DNA of 64,000 bases from CBDDLJ01 sp965230635 (GTDB taxonomy: Bacteria; Pseudomonadota; Gammaproteobacteria; UBA1113). Shown in pieces: positions 19,388 to 28,333 of the stretch (the stretch's first letter is position 1; each line of letters begins with the position of its first letter). The stretch is taken from assembly GCA_965230635.1 (NCBI GenBank), contig CBDDLJ010000009.1, positions 248,001-312,000 of the forward strand. Direction: 5' to 3'. The notes beneath the pieces were generated by a model. That model had not been told where the DNA came from, did no database searches, and saw only the letters and a list, made by a program, of their open reading frames with translations. The position numbers and the translations under genes are program-made.

Positions 19388-19867
19388 TTATTGTATAATT
19401 TCATTGCCAATATCAGCAAAGACAATATTTTCAATCCATGTTAAGTCAGGTTCAATCTGATTTTGGTCATGACAATGAAACAATACCATCAGTGTAATCC
19501 ATTTTAATTGTTCTAAATCAATACGGGCTGATTCAACAGCCATACAGCGCTCAATGAGGATTTCACGCAGCTCAGGACTTAATATGCTTGCTTGTTCCAT
19601 GAACATGATAAATCCTATGCAACGCCGTCCTAATTTTTTCTTTTCTTCTAAAGTAAAGACACGAAAACTGTTTGTTGAAAAATTATCCACATATTTTATC
19701 GTTTCACCATGGTCTGCCAGATCAGCAAACCAAAGAAATGCTTTTTGAATCTCCGATTTATTAAAACCAGCAAGTTCTAATTCATCACAGAGCATTTCTG
19801 AATCAGAAGACATATTATCTTGCGTGTGGATATAGTTTTCAAATAAATACATTAGGATTTCAAACAT
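19388..19867 (-). CDS. smg: Smg family protein (DUF494)
   Basis: 159-residue protein of the Smg family, found next to dprA in gammaproteobacteria; function is not established. The start at 19867 is chosen because the protein then begins MFEILMYLFENYIHT, matching the known Smg N-terminus. An upstream in-frame extension of 27 residues has no family resemblance. It lies downstream of dprA on the same strand. Confidence 0.9.
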   Translation of the reverse strand: MFEILMYLFENYIHTQDNMSSDSEMLCDELELAGFNKSEIQKAFLWFADLADHGETIKYVDNFSTNSFRVFTLEEKKKLGRRCIGFIMFMEQASILSPELREILIERCMAVESARIDLEQLKWITLMVLFHCHDQNQIEPDLTWIENIVFADIGNEIIQ

Positions 19868-19961
19868 ATATTTCCCTTGTTTATACTTCTTTTCTCGTAC
19901 TAACAATGCGCAAGTATTGTTACACATTTTGCCAATATTTTCAATCAAAAAGTGACGATGT

Positions 19962-21059
19962 TCACTGGTTATTATTTATACGTATAAAACCTCCTGGTAC
20001 GGTTTTTATTTTATTCAACATTTCTAATTCAAACAGCAAGCTATTGACTTCTTTCCAAGAAAGTCCTGAGCGTATGATTATTTCATCAATTGAGGTGGTG
20101 TTATCCGTAATCGTGTTCAATAATAACGTTTGCTTTCTGTTTAAAATAGCATCATTTCTGGTGGGTTTTACCTTATTTTCTGCCTTATCATGAGGTTTAG
20201 TTGGCAATTCATGTAAAATGTCATCGACACAGTCAACACATTTGGCGCCTTGCTTAATCAGTTGGTGGCAACCTTTGCTCAATGGGTTATTGATACTACC
20301 TGGGATAGCGAAGACATCTCGTCCTTGTTCTGCAGCAAAACGCGCTGTAATCAATGAACCACTTCGCTGAGAGGCTTCAATCACTAACAAACCAATGGCC
20401 AATCCACTGATAATGCGATTGCGTTGAGGGAAATTACGTGCATGAGGCGGTGTTGTTGGGGGAAATTCACTCACTAAACATCCATGGTGGATAATATTGC
20501 CTGCTAGTGTTTGATTACGTTTTGGATAGATGTAATCCAAGCCACTGCCAAGCACAGCAATTGTTTCTCCGACTCGCAAAGCGGCTTGATGGCTGGCACT
20601 ATCGATACCAAGTGCTAAGCCGCTGGTAATAATATAGCCATGCTGTGTTAGTGATTCGGCAAATTTTTCTGCTATTTCTAACCCTGTATAACTAGCATGA
20701 CGACTGCCGACGATAGCAATTTGTTGTTTTTTAATGATTTTTTTATCACCTTTGATGTATAGCAGAGGCGGTGGAGAATGAATATGTTGCAATAATTCAG
20801 GATAATCGTTATCCGCTAGTGTTAGAATTGTATTTTGTTTGTTTTTCAGCCAGGCTAAATCTTTTTCAACTAAGTGCCAAGGCGGATTTTTAAGCTTGTT
20901 AATGATATTCTTGTGAATACCGCAATCAGCTAACTCCTTTGTTGTTTGTGTTAACACTGCTCGACAAGAAATTTTTTGTTCAAATAATACATGCAAAAAA
21001 CGGGAGGGGATCCCAGGACAGTGGAAAAGTGCGAGCCAATAAGGTAAATCCTTGTTCAT
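19962..21059 (-). CDS. dprA: DNA processing protein DprA/Smf
   Basis: Single-stranded-DNA-binding, RecA-loading protein used in natural transformation. The 365 residues show the Rossmann-like core (IVGSRHASYTGLEIAEKF, SGLALGIDSASHQAAL, GSGLDYIYPKRN, and a FPPTTPPHARNFPQRNR stretch). A C-terminal winged-helix segment follows (residues about 305-360). It sits between the LysM gene and smg in a leftward unit, divergent from def-fmt-rsmB; this arrangement is conserved in many gammaproteobacteria. Confidence 0.95.
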   Translation of the reverse strand: MNKDLPYWLALFHCPGIPSRFLHVLFEQKISCRAVLTQTTKELADCGIHKNIINKLKNPPWHLVEKDLAWLKNKQNTILTLADNDYPELLQHIHSPPPLLYIKGDKKIIKKQQIAIVGSRHASYTGLEIAEKFAESLTQHGYIITSGLALGIDSASHQAALRVGETIAVLGSGLDYIYPKRNQTLAGNIIHHGCLVSEFPPTTPPHARNFPQRNRIISGLAIGLLVIEASQRSGSLITARFAAEQGRDVFAIPGSINNPLSKGCHQLIKQGAKCVDCVDDILHELPTKPHDKAENKVKPTRNDAILNRKQTLLLNTITDNTTSIDEIIIRSGLSWKEVNSLLFELEMLNKIKTVPGGFIRINNNQ

Positions 21060-21102
21060 TCCACTAGTTTATTACTTATTTATTATTTTTTCAATGTTTT
21101 AA

Positions 21103-22146
21103 TTAATTTTCTGGGGTAGTGACGATATCTAGAAGATGAATGGGGTTGGTTGCATGCATAACTAAGCCGTAACTGACGCTAGGAAAAGTACGAAAAATCA
21201 TTATCTCACCGGCACGTTCATTGGGTAATGTAATGTGATCTGATTTGCTATTGATCACTGGGTTTTTAATGGCTTTACCCTTTTGAAAGACAGCGTATAA
21301 ATCACCAATTTTTACACCGTCAGAGCTGCCACGATCAAACACAATGACTTGATATTGACCAATTTGGGTTACTCCTCCCATGACACCGATAATGTCACCT
21401 TGAATCAAAGAATCAGGAATGCGTGGATGAAATGCTGGATCATATTCGATATTGACAGGTAATAGGCGGTCACCTTGTAACACTTCTAAGCGCGTACTAC
21501 TAACAATCAATGTTGATGTATCGCCTGGCTCTAATAAGGATGCTTTACCCACATCGATACCCGCATAGCCTAATATTTTCTTTGAATGCGGATCAAGATA
21601 AGCGCGTCCTTTACGTAAGATAGAAAAATCAGTTAAACCAGGAAATTTTTCTTGTAATTCTTGCACATACACTTTATCGCCAGCTCCAGCAACGATATGT
21701 TCACCAACATGACCGATAATAAAAGGAGCTCTTTCCAATTCATTTTCACTGACAACGCGAGAATCATTAAGAAATGGTTTAATCAAATCCAAGGGAATGG
21801 CAGGTATCGCATGATCAATTGGGACAGATCGGACGCTAGGGGATAATTTAATCACGTCTCCTCGGGTAACACGTAGATAAGGTTTTCCATTTTGATGATA
21901 AACACGAATGATTTCACCTGGGTAAATTTTATTAGGGTTTTGAATAACCGCGGTATTAGCACGGTATAATGTTGGCCATTGCAATGGATCATCCAAAAAT
22001 TTAGTAGCGATACCCCACAATGTATCACCAGGTTGTACTGTATATGAACTAGGATAGCCATCACGTAATTTAATGGGTTTGCTGAAAGCAGCTGTACTAG
22101 CAATGATTGCCATTATAGTGGCTAGGATGATAACTATTTTCCGCAT
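21103..22146 (-). CDS. LysM-domain exported protein
   Basis: 347 residues with an N-terminal signal peptide (about residues 1-22). One LysM peptidoglycan-binding module follows at residues 35-82 (YTVQPGDTLWGIATKFL ... IYPGEIIRV). The remaining 260 residues are the uncharacterised domain common to the LysM proteins encoded beside dprA in this bacterial group. Probably a periplasmic cell-wall-associated protein. It is the first gene of the leftward LysM-dprA-smg unit. Confidence 0.9.
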   Translation of the reverse strand: MRKIVIILATIMAIIASTAAFSKPIKLRDGYPSSYTVQPGDTLWGIATKFLDDPLQWPTLYRANTAVIQNPNKIYPGEIIRVYHQNGKPYLRVTRGDVIKLSPSVRSVPIDHAIPAIPLDLIKPFLNDSRVVSENELERAPFIIGHVGEHIVAGAGDKVYVQELQEKFPGLTDFSILRKGRAYLDPHSKKILGYAGIDVGKASLLEPGDTSTLIVSSTRLEVLQGDRLLPVNIEYDPAFHPRIPDSLIQGDIIGVMGGVTQIGQYQVIVFDRGSSDGVKIGDLYAVFQKGKAIKNPVINSKSDHITLPNERAGEIMIFRTFPSVSYGLVMHATNPIHLLDIVTTPEN

Positions 22147-22380
22147 TATTTGCCCTTAAATTTTCAACATGATGTTTACTAAAAGCGAGAATCATACCAA
22201 GTTCAAGCTGGCTGCTATTGTGAATCAAGGGTCGCTGTAAAAGTTGATAAAAAAAGTGCCGTATAGATAGTCATATGAACATTTTTAGGCAAAAATTAAG
22301 TGTTGCACCGTTAGCTAATAGCATATCCGTTTTTATTTTTGCTGAAGTCATGATAACCAAAATATTCTCAATCAAATCAG

Positions 22381-22409
22381 TTGAAGTCTCTATAAAACAA
22401 AAGTATAAT
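22381..22409 (+). promoter_or_regulatory. Sigma-70 promoter for def-fmt-rsmB
   Basis: TTGAAG at 22381-22386 and a perfect TATAAT at 22404-22409 are separated by 17 bases, 32 bases before the def start codon. A GGAG ribosome-binding motif follows at 22431-22434. Confidence 0.75.
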
Positions 22410-22440
22410 ATTTGTTCATATTGATTCAAAGGAGCAAAAT

Positions 22441-22944
22441 GTGGCTGTTTTACATGTGTTAAAGTATCCCGATGCAAAGTTGCGTGTAGTTGCTAAGCCG
22501 GTAACAAACATTGACGACAATTTGGGTTCATTAATCGATGATATGTTTGAAACACTGTATGAAGATAAAGGTGTCGGATTGGCCGCGACACAAGTGGGAG
22601 AAAGCAAACGCATCGTTGTGATTGATGTTGGTGAAAATAAAAAAGAACCCATGGTATTAATTAACCCCGAAGTGATCCAGCAGGAAGGTAAAGCCAGATC
22701 GCAAGAGGCTTGTCTTTCTGTGCCGGGTATTTATGGAGAAGTAGAGCGAGCAAAGAAAATTAAGGTAAAAGCGCTAGACCGAGATGGTCAACCATTTGAA
22801 TTTGATGCGGAGGGTTTATTGGCTACCTGTGTTCAACATGAAATAGATCATTTAGATGGAAAATTATTTATTGATCATCTGTCCTCGTTGAAGCGGAAGT
22901 TAGCGATCAAAAGACTACAAAAATACCGTCGGCAAACACTGTGA
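22441..22944 (+). CDS. def: Peptide deformylase
   Basis: Removes the N-formyl group from nascent proteins. All three family motifs are present in 167 residues: GVGLAATQVG, EACLSVPG (metal-binding cysteine), and QHEIDHLDG (HExxH metal site). The start is GTG at 22441, with GGAG 6 bases upstream. The out-of-frame ATG that overlaps it is not used. It is followed by fmt 13 bases later, the classic def-fmt pair. Confidence 0.97.
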   Translation: MAVLHVLKYPDAKLRVVAKPVTNIDDNLGSLIDDMFETLYEDKGVGLAATQVGESKRIVVIDVGENKKEPMVLINPEVIQQEGKARSQEACLSVPGIYGEVERAKKIKVKALDRDGQPFEFDAEGLLATCVQHEIDHLDGKLFIDHLSSLKRKLAIKRLQKYRRQTL

Positions 22945-22957
22945 GGAAAAGCCTATT

Positions 22958-23920
22958 TTGAATAATCATGCATTACGTATTGCTTTTGCAGGCACACCCC
23001 ATTTTGCAGCGAGAATTTTACAACATCTAATAGCAGATAACTGGACAATTATTGCTGCGTATACTCAACCAGATAAATTGGCAGGGCGTGGAAAAAAATT
23101 AACAATGAGTCCAGTAAAAAATATCGCGATATCTCATGATATTCCCGTGTATCAACCATCCTCTTTGCATTCAATTGAAGCACAAGCAGAATTACAATAT
23201 CTTAAACCAGATATTCTGGTCGTCGCCGCTTATGGATTAATTCTGCCGCCAGCAGTGTTAACCATTCCTCGTTATGGATGTATTAATATTCATGCTTCTT
23301 TATTACCACGTTGGCGTGGTGCAGCACCTATTCAACGAGCGATCCTAGCCAATGATCATGAAACCGGTGTCACCATTATGCAAGTCGATGCAGGACTGGA
23401 TACAGGAGCTATGTTGTTAAAAAAAACCTGTTTAATTAGTGCCGATGAAACAGCAGGGACATTACATGATAAGTTAATTGAATTAAGTCATCCTGCTTTA
23501 AAAGAAGTCTTGTTTAATTTAGAAAAAAAATTGGAAAATGCACAAGCACAAAATAATGATTTGGCAACTTATGCAAAGAAAATAGAGAAGGAAGAAGCGC
23601 TGATTGATTGGCAGCAATCTGCAGGAGTTATTGCTTGCAGAATACGCGCGTTTAATCCCTATCCAGTCGCTTTTACATTTTTCAATGGCCAACGTATGAA
23701 AATATGGCGTGCAGAACATTTAACAGAAGCAACAACGGCAAGTCCCGGATCGATCATTTCAGTCAGTGAGGAAGGGATCAAAGTGGCAACAGGTGAAGGC
23801 GTATTATTATTAAAAATCATCCAGTTTCCTGGAGGAAAATCAATGCCGGTTGCCGACGTATTAAAGTCAAAAAAGAATTGGTTCCGTAGCAATATGAAAA
23901 TGACCAATCATCATGAATAA
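22958..23920 (+). CDS. fmt: Methionyl-tRNA formyltransferase
   Basis: Formylates initiator Met-tRNA. The 320 residues include the formyl-donor site SLLPRWRGAAPIQRAI and the catalytic region around it, plus a C-terminal anticodon-side domain. The start appears to be a TTG at 22958. No ATG lies in frame before the conserved RIAFAGTPHFAA, and GAGGA lies 11 bases upstream, so initiation may be weak or coupled to def. The end overlaps rsmB by 8 bases. Confidence 0.95.
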   Translation: MNNHALRIAFAGTPHFAARILQHLIADNWTIIAAYTQPDKLAGRGKKLTMSPVKNIAISHDIPVYQPSSLHSIEAQAELQYLKPDILVVAAYGLILPPAVLTIPRYGCINIHASLLPRWRGAAPIQRAILANDHETGVTIMQVDAGLDTGAMLLKKTCLISADETAGTLHDKLIELSHPALKEVLFNLEKKLENAQAQNNDLATYAKKIEKEEALIDWQQSAGVIACRIRAFNPYPVAFTFFNGQRMKIWRAEHLTEATTASPGSIISVSEEGIKVATGEGVLLLKIIQFPGGKSMPVADVLKSKKNWFRSNMKMTNHHE

Positions 23921-25232
23921 TTCTAGAGCGCTGGCCGCTAAAATTTTATTTCAAGTTGTTGAAGAAAAACAATCACTAACCAAGGTTTTTGCTAAATTTA
24001 GTCACACTTTTCCTGTGAAGGATGAAGCATTCATTAAAGAGTTAGTTTTTGGTGTGTGTCGCTATTATTTTCGATTGATTGCAATAGTTCAACAATTAAT
24101 AGATAAGCCGATAAGAAAAAAAGAAGCAGTCGTTAATGTTCTATTGTTAATAGGATTATATCAATTGATTTATAGCCGAGTGCCAGCTTATGCTGCTATC
24201 TCCGAAACCGTTGCTGCTGCTAAAGCATTAAAGAAACCATGGGCTTGTCGCTTGCTCAATGCCGTTTTGCGAAATTTTTTACGTAACAAACAAACTATAG
24301 ATAAGCAGATTTCTAATACAACAGAAGTACAGTATGCACACCCAAATTGGTTTATTGCTGCAATAAAAAAAGCTTGGCCTCAATATTGGCAAGCTATCTT
24401 AATAGCAAATAATCAGCATCCACCAATGATTTTACGCATCAATAATAGCAAAACAACAAAAAAAGAGTATTTAAATCTTTTGAAGCGAAAAGAGATAGCA
24501 TATGAAGAACATGCGTTTGCTGATACAGCTATTACAATAAAAACACCCATACCGGTTGATGAGTTGCCAAAATTTAGCCAAGGGTTTTGTTCTGTGCAAG
24601 ATGCCGCCTGTCAATTATTATTATCTTGCCTTGATCTACAAGTTGGCCAACGTATCTTAGATGCTTGTGCAGCTCCGGGAGGAAAAACAGCATTAATGTT
24701 AGAAAATGAAACGCAACTGCAAGAGATTGTTGCCGTTGATATTGATACAGAACGAGCAGAAAAAATTCAAGTTAACTTAAAGCGACTCTGTTTAACGGCA
24801 GCGACGGTTATTGTTGGTGATGCATCTCAGCCAACTAATTGGTGGGATGGGAAGCTTTATGACCGTATTTTGGTGGATGCGCCTTGTTCCGCTACAGGTG
24901 TGATCCGGCGGCATTCAGATATTAAATTATTACGCCAAGCCAATGATATTCAAACATTAGCGAGTCAACAATTAGCATTACTACGGCAGTTATGGCCTTT
25001 ATTAGCCGCAGGAGGACGATTAGTTTATGCGACCTGTTCTATATTGCCGCAAGAAAATGACCAGGTGATACAACATTTTTTAGAAGAAACAAGCAATGCG
25101 AAGGAAGAATCATTATCAGTTACCTGGGGGGTGGCAAGGCCCTACGGGCGACAAATTTTGCCAGGCATGCATGATATGGATGGATTTTATTATGCTGTTC
25201 TTGTTAAAATAGCATTGGATCAACGTGAGTGA
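23913..25232 (+). CDS. rsmB: 16S rRNA (cytosine967-C5)-methyltransferase
   Basis: Methylates C967 of 16S rRNA. The 439 residues start with a NusB-like RNA-binding domain (LAAKILFQVVEEKQSLTKVF). The SAM-dependent catalytic domain follows, with DACAAPGGKTALMLE and the two cysteines of the mechanism in VDAPCSATGVIRRHSDIK and YATCSILPQEND. The ATG lies within the end of fmt, so it is translationally coupled. Confidence 0.96.
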   Translation: MNNSRALAAKILFQVVEEKQSLTKVFAKFSHTFPVKDEAFIKELVFGVCRYYFRLIAIVQQLIDKPIRKKEAVVNVLLLIGLYQLIYSRVPAYAAISETVAAAKALKKPWACRLLNAVLRNFLRNKQTIDKQISNTTEVQYAHPNWFIAAIKKAWPQYWQAILIANNQHPPMILRINNSKTTKKEYLNLLKRKEIAYEEHAFADTAITIKTPIPVDELPKFSQGFCSVQDAACQLLLSCLDLQVGQRILDACAAPGGKTALMLENETQLQEIVAVDIDTERAEKIQVNLKRLCLTAATVIVGDASQPTNWWDGKLYDRILVDAPCSATGVIRRHSDIKLLRQANDIQTLASQQLALLRQLWPLLAAGGRLVYATCSILPQENDQVIQHFLEETSNAKEESLSVTWGVARPYGRQILPGMHDMDGFYYAVLVKIALDQRE

Positions 25233-25241
25233 TGTTTTAAT

Positions 25242-25823
25242 ATGACATTAATAGTACCAGAAGAAGCTTATCATCGTGCAATTGTTGCACTTAACAACGG
25301 TGGTGTAATTGCTTACCCGACAGAAGCCGTTTATGGTTTGGGTTGTGATCCACACAATGAACAAGCATTAAAAAAACTATTGCGGTTAAAGCAGCGAGAA
25401 CAAAGCAAAGGTGTTTTATTAATTGCATCACAATGGGAGCAAGTAGCGTCATATACTAAGCCAGTTAAAGATTCTGCTTTTAAAAAAATTATGGCCACAT
25501 GGCCAGGTCCATTCACTTGGGTTTTTCCAAAAAGTGATGTCATTCCGTGTTGGATTACCGGTAAGTTTGACAGCATTGCTTTACGAATTACTGCACACCC
25601 GCAAGCAAAAAGGCTATGTGATCTTTATGAAGGTGCTATTGTGTCGACTAGCGCAAATATTACAGGGGATCCACCTTGCCGAGATAGTTTAGCCGTTTAT
25701 CAAGCGTTCGGCGAAGAAGTTGACTATATTTTACCAGGACGAGTTGGCGATTTGCAACAACCAACAGAAATTCGAGATGCACTGACTTGTCAAGTGTTAC
25801 GGCCAGGAGGCGAAAGTGATTGA
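25242..25823 (+). CDS. tsaC: Threonylcarbamoyl-AMP synthase (Sua5/YrdC family)
   Basis: Makes threonylcarbamoyl-AMP for t6A37 of ANN-decoding tRNAs. The 193 residues hold the family motifs GGVIAYPTEAVYGLGCDP, KQREQSKGVLLIAS, and VSTSANITGDPPCRD. It lies 9 bases after rsmB. Its end overlaps hemF by 8 bases, so it appears to belong to the same rightward operon. Confidence 0.95.
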   Translation: MTLIVPEEAYHRAIVALNNGGVIAYPTEAVYGLGCDPHNEQALKKLLRLKQREQSKGVLLIASQWEQVASYTKPVKDSAFKKIMATWPGPFTWVFPKSDVIPCWITGKFDSIALRITAHPQAKRLCDLYEGAIVSTSANITGDPPCRDSLAVYQAFGEEVDYILPGRVGDLQQPTEIRDALTCQVLRPGGESD

Positions 25824-26712
25824 AACAGTGAAAGCATTTTTATTAGCAATTCAAAATGATATTTGTCTTGCATTAGAGACAGAAGATGGAGGAGCCATTT
25901 TTCAGCAAGATGAGTGGCTACGTCAGCAAGGTGGCGGTGGGATAACGCGTGTTATAGAAAATGGCAATATCTTTGAAAAAGGAGGCGTAAATTTTTCTCA
26001 TGTTCATGGCGATACCTTACCGCCAACAGCTAGTGCAATTAGACCAGAGCTAGCTGGAAGACAATTTCAAGCGCTGGGTGTCTCATTAGTGATGCATCCA
26101 AAAAACCCATACGTGCCAACAACACACGCCAATTGGCGGTTTTTTCTAGCAGAGAAAACCGGCGAACCAACTATTTGGTGGTTTGGTGGTGGTTATGATT
26201 TAACACCCTATTATGGTTTTGATGACGATTGTAAACATTGGCATAGTATGGCTAAAAAAGCGTGTGATCCGTTTGGAAAAGAAATTTATCCAACATACAA
26301 AAAATGGTGTGATGATTATTTTTACTTAACGCATCGACAAGAACCACGCGGCATTGGCGGATTATTTTTTGATGATGTCAACACATGGGACTTTAACAAA
26401 ACATTTGAGTTTGTTCAGAGTACAGCAAATAGTTTTCTGCCGGCTTACTTGCCTATAGTACAAAAACGCAAAGCGACGGCATATGGTGAGAGAGAGAAAG
26501 CATTTCAATGCTACCGACGTGGCCGTTACGTTGAGTTTAATTTAGTTTATGACCGAGGCACATTATTTGGTTTGCAATCTAATGGACGCACAGAGTCAAT
26601 CTTAATGTCATTACCACCTGAAGTGACTTGGCGCTACCAGTGGCAGCCAGAGCCTGGTACTCCAGAAGAGAAATTATACACACACTATTTGCAAGCTAAA
26701 GAATGGGTGTGA
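25816..26712 (+). CDS. hemF: Oxygen-dependent coproporphyrinogen III oxidase
   Basis: Aerobic heme-synthesis enzyme making protoporphyrinogen IX. The 298 residues have the signature HANWRFFLAE, FGGGYDLTPYYGFD, KKWCDDYFYLTHRQEPRG and GLFFDDVN. The start is GTG at 25816, with a perfect AGGAGG 5 bases upstream. It is the last gene of the def-fmt-rsmB-tsaC-hemF run. Bases 26713-26933 after it hold no recognisable gene. Confidence 0.96.
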   Translation: MIETVKAFLLAIQNDICLALETEDGGAIFQQDEWLRQQGGGGITRVIENGNIFEKGGVNFSHVHGDTLPPTASAIRPELAGRQFQALGVSLVMHPKNPYVPTTHANWRFFLAEKTGEPTIWWFGGGYDLTPYYGFDDDCKHWHSMAKKACDPFGKEIYPTYKKWCDDYFYLTHRQEPRGIGGLFFDDVNTWDFNKTFEFVQSTANSFLPAYLPIVQKRKATAYGEREKAFQCYRRGRYVEFNLVYDRGTLFGLQSNGRTESILMSLPPEVTWRYQWQPEPGTPEEKLYTHYLQAKEWV

Positions 26713-26933
26713 GGTCTGTCACGGCTGTTTCGTCAATGTTCAACTAACTACACGCTGAGTGTCATTAGAAAAACGCACGTCTTTGTGCTCGATGATTCGG
26801 GTATTGATCAGCTTGATAGATAATCAAGATCTAATTTACTGTAGGTGCTTGAAGATTGTTATGCTAAGCCATCACTACTATTACTTTGCTGCAGTGTCAT
26901 GTGAGCTTTGGTATGGTCTTCACGCGCTAACCA

Positions 26934-27787
26934 TTACTTTAACCATTCAGCAAGTTCCATATTATTTAATTCAGAAGCGACCATGAGTGTATAGTGGTCT
27001 GGTCTACATTGCATATCACCACGGTCTTCATGCATTAACCATTTGACGAGAATTTGGTTACCTGAAGAGGCAGCCATATTGAGTGTATATTGGCTTGCAT
27101 TGTATGTCACTGCGGTCCTCATGCATTAGCCATTGGGCAAAAAGGAGTTTGCCTAAGCCGGCAGCATCGTGGAGTGTATATTGGTTTGGTCTGCATCGAT
27201 TTTCACCGCGGTTTTCATGTGTTAACCATTCGACTATGAGGAGACTACGTCTGAAGCTAGCAAGCTGAAGTGTTTCTTGATTTGGCTTGCATTGCATGTG
27301 GCCCCGGTCTTCATGCATTAGCCACTGGACAAGCTCTCTATTTCCTAGTTGTGCTGCCTCATCTAACCAAGCTTGGTATGTGCATAAGCGGGTTGAACTT
27401 TGTATTTATTTAGGTAATGCATGATGAAATAAAGGCGGATAGTCTTGATTTGTTTTGATATAATGATTTTTAATGTTGGTTAGTAGTAGCCGTCGCTCTG
27501 AATTACATGAAGTTTTTAAAGAGTACAAGCGTTGATAAACGGCTTTAGGCACTTCTGTTTTTTTAGTAAGGGTATCAGGAACTTGAAAATCATCTTCTAA
27601 TCGTTTTCGCCAAATTGAATGATAGGATCCAATGTTTTTAAAAAAGTGACTGGTTTTGCAGAGTGAGACAAGACTTTTTACATCAAGATGGCTGGCAATA
27701 TGTAAGTATATCTCAGTTGGTAGCTGTTTTCTTATCAGAATTTTCCTTATCTGCTTGATTGCTGCTCTCTAGTACGTTTTTATCCAT
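26934..27787 (-). pseudogene. Decayed F-box plus ankyrin-repeat gene
   Basis: Read on the minus strand from the ATG at 27787. The first 24 codons begin MDKNVLESSNQ and run to a stop. Deleting one A from an A-run near 27732 restores a frame that encodes an F-box: LPTEIYLHIASHLDVKSL, then a tryptophan about 25 residues on (IWRKRLEDDF). A TAA then interrupts the same frame. The frame resumes as ankyrin-like repeats of about 33 residues with the consensus WLMHEDRG..QC.PNQYTL..AA. A 5-base deletion relative to the repeat unit near 27090 shifts the frame again before the last repeats. F-box proteins recruit eukaryotic SCF ubiquitin ligase; F-box/ankyrin effectors are known in Legionella (AnkB). At least three lesions make this a pseudogene. 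A fainter further repeat may continue to about 26870. Confidence 0.8.
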
Positions 27788-28010
27788 GGCTGACTATTAT
27801 CTTCAAAAAAAATGCAAAAATTATTTGTTGATTTTTTCATAACAAGTTTTAAGTGTCAATAAATTTTTATTAAATGATAGTAACAACATGATCTTTTCTT
27901 GCTTTATCTGCTAAGGTAATATAAAAAATAATTAAAGGGTTATTCATCTTTCCTTGTTTTAACAGATGCTTTGTTGATTATATGCTTATCCAACTTGAAG
28001 ATAAGATATT

Positions 28011-28176
28011 TTATAGCGTTTCCCTATATTGTTGACCTATACTAAGCGAGTATAGTGTTTGCTTGCGAGGTTTCAAAAGCGACGTTTACTTATTGTAAAT
28101 AAGGTTTTGAATAACCAAGCAAGCAGGCGCTAGATGAAGTCTTAGGATAGGTCAACAATATAGGGAAACGCTATAA
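28011..28176. repeat. Foldback (MITE-like) element, copy 1
   Basis: 166-bp element whose ends form a 28-base inverted repeat without mismatch (TTATAGCGTTTCCCTATATT... on the left). The interior is also imperfectly self-complementary, so the whole unit can fold into one long hairpin. It has no ORF of note. A second copy at 36095-36259 differs by ten substitutions and a one-base indel. The ends could reflect insertion at TA, as for Tc1/mariner-IS630 derivatives; that is inference. The flanking sequence 27788-28333 otherwise holds no recognisable gene. Confidence 0.85.
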
Positions 28177-28333
28177 GTCGCGATTGATTAAAAGCGGTCA
28201 TTAATGTGTGTTATTAAGCCAAATTTTTTACGCTCAATAATCCTAATGAACTGTCGAACTCTATATTTTTTCCTATGTTACCACAATTTCTATCAGACAG
28301 CTTTATTTTTTATTTTAATTTAAATATTGCTAA

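Noticed and set aside
22271..22477. Minus-strand ORF in the def promoter region
   Set aside because: It overlaps a convincing sigma-70 promoter and the def start, has no ribosome-binding site and no recognisable protein.
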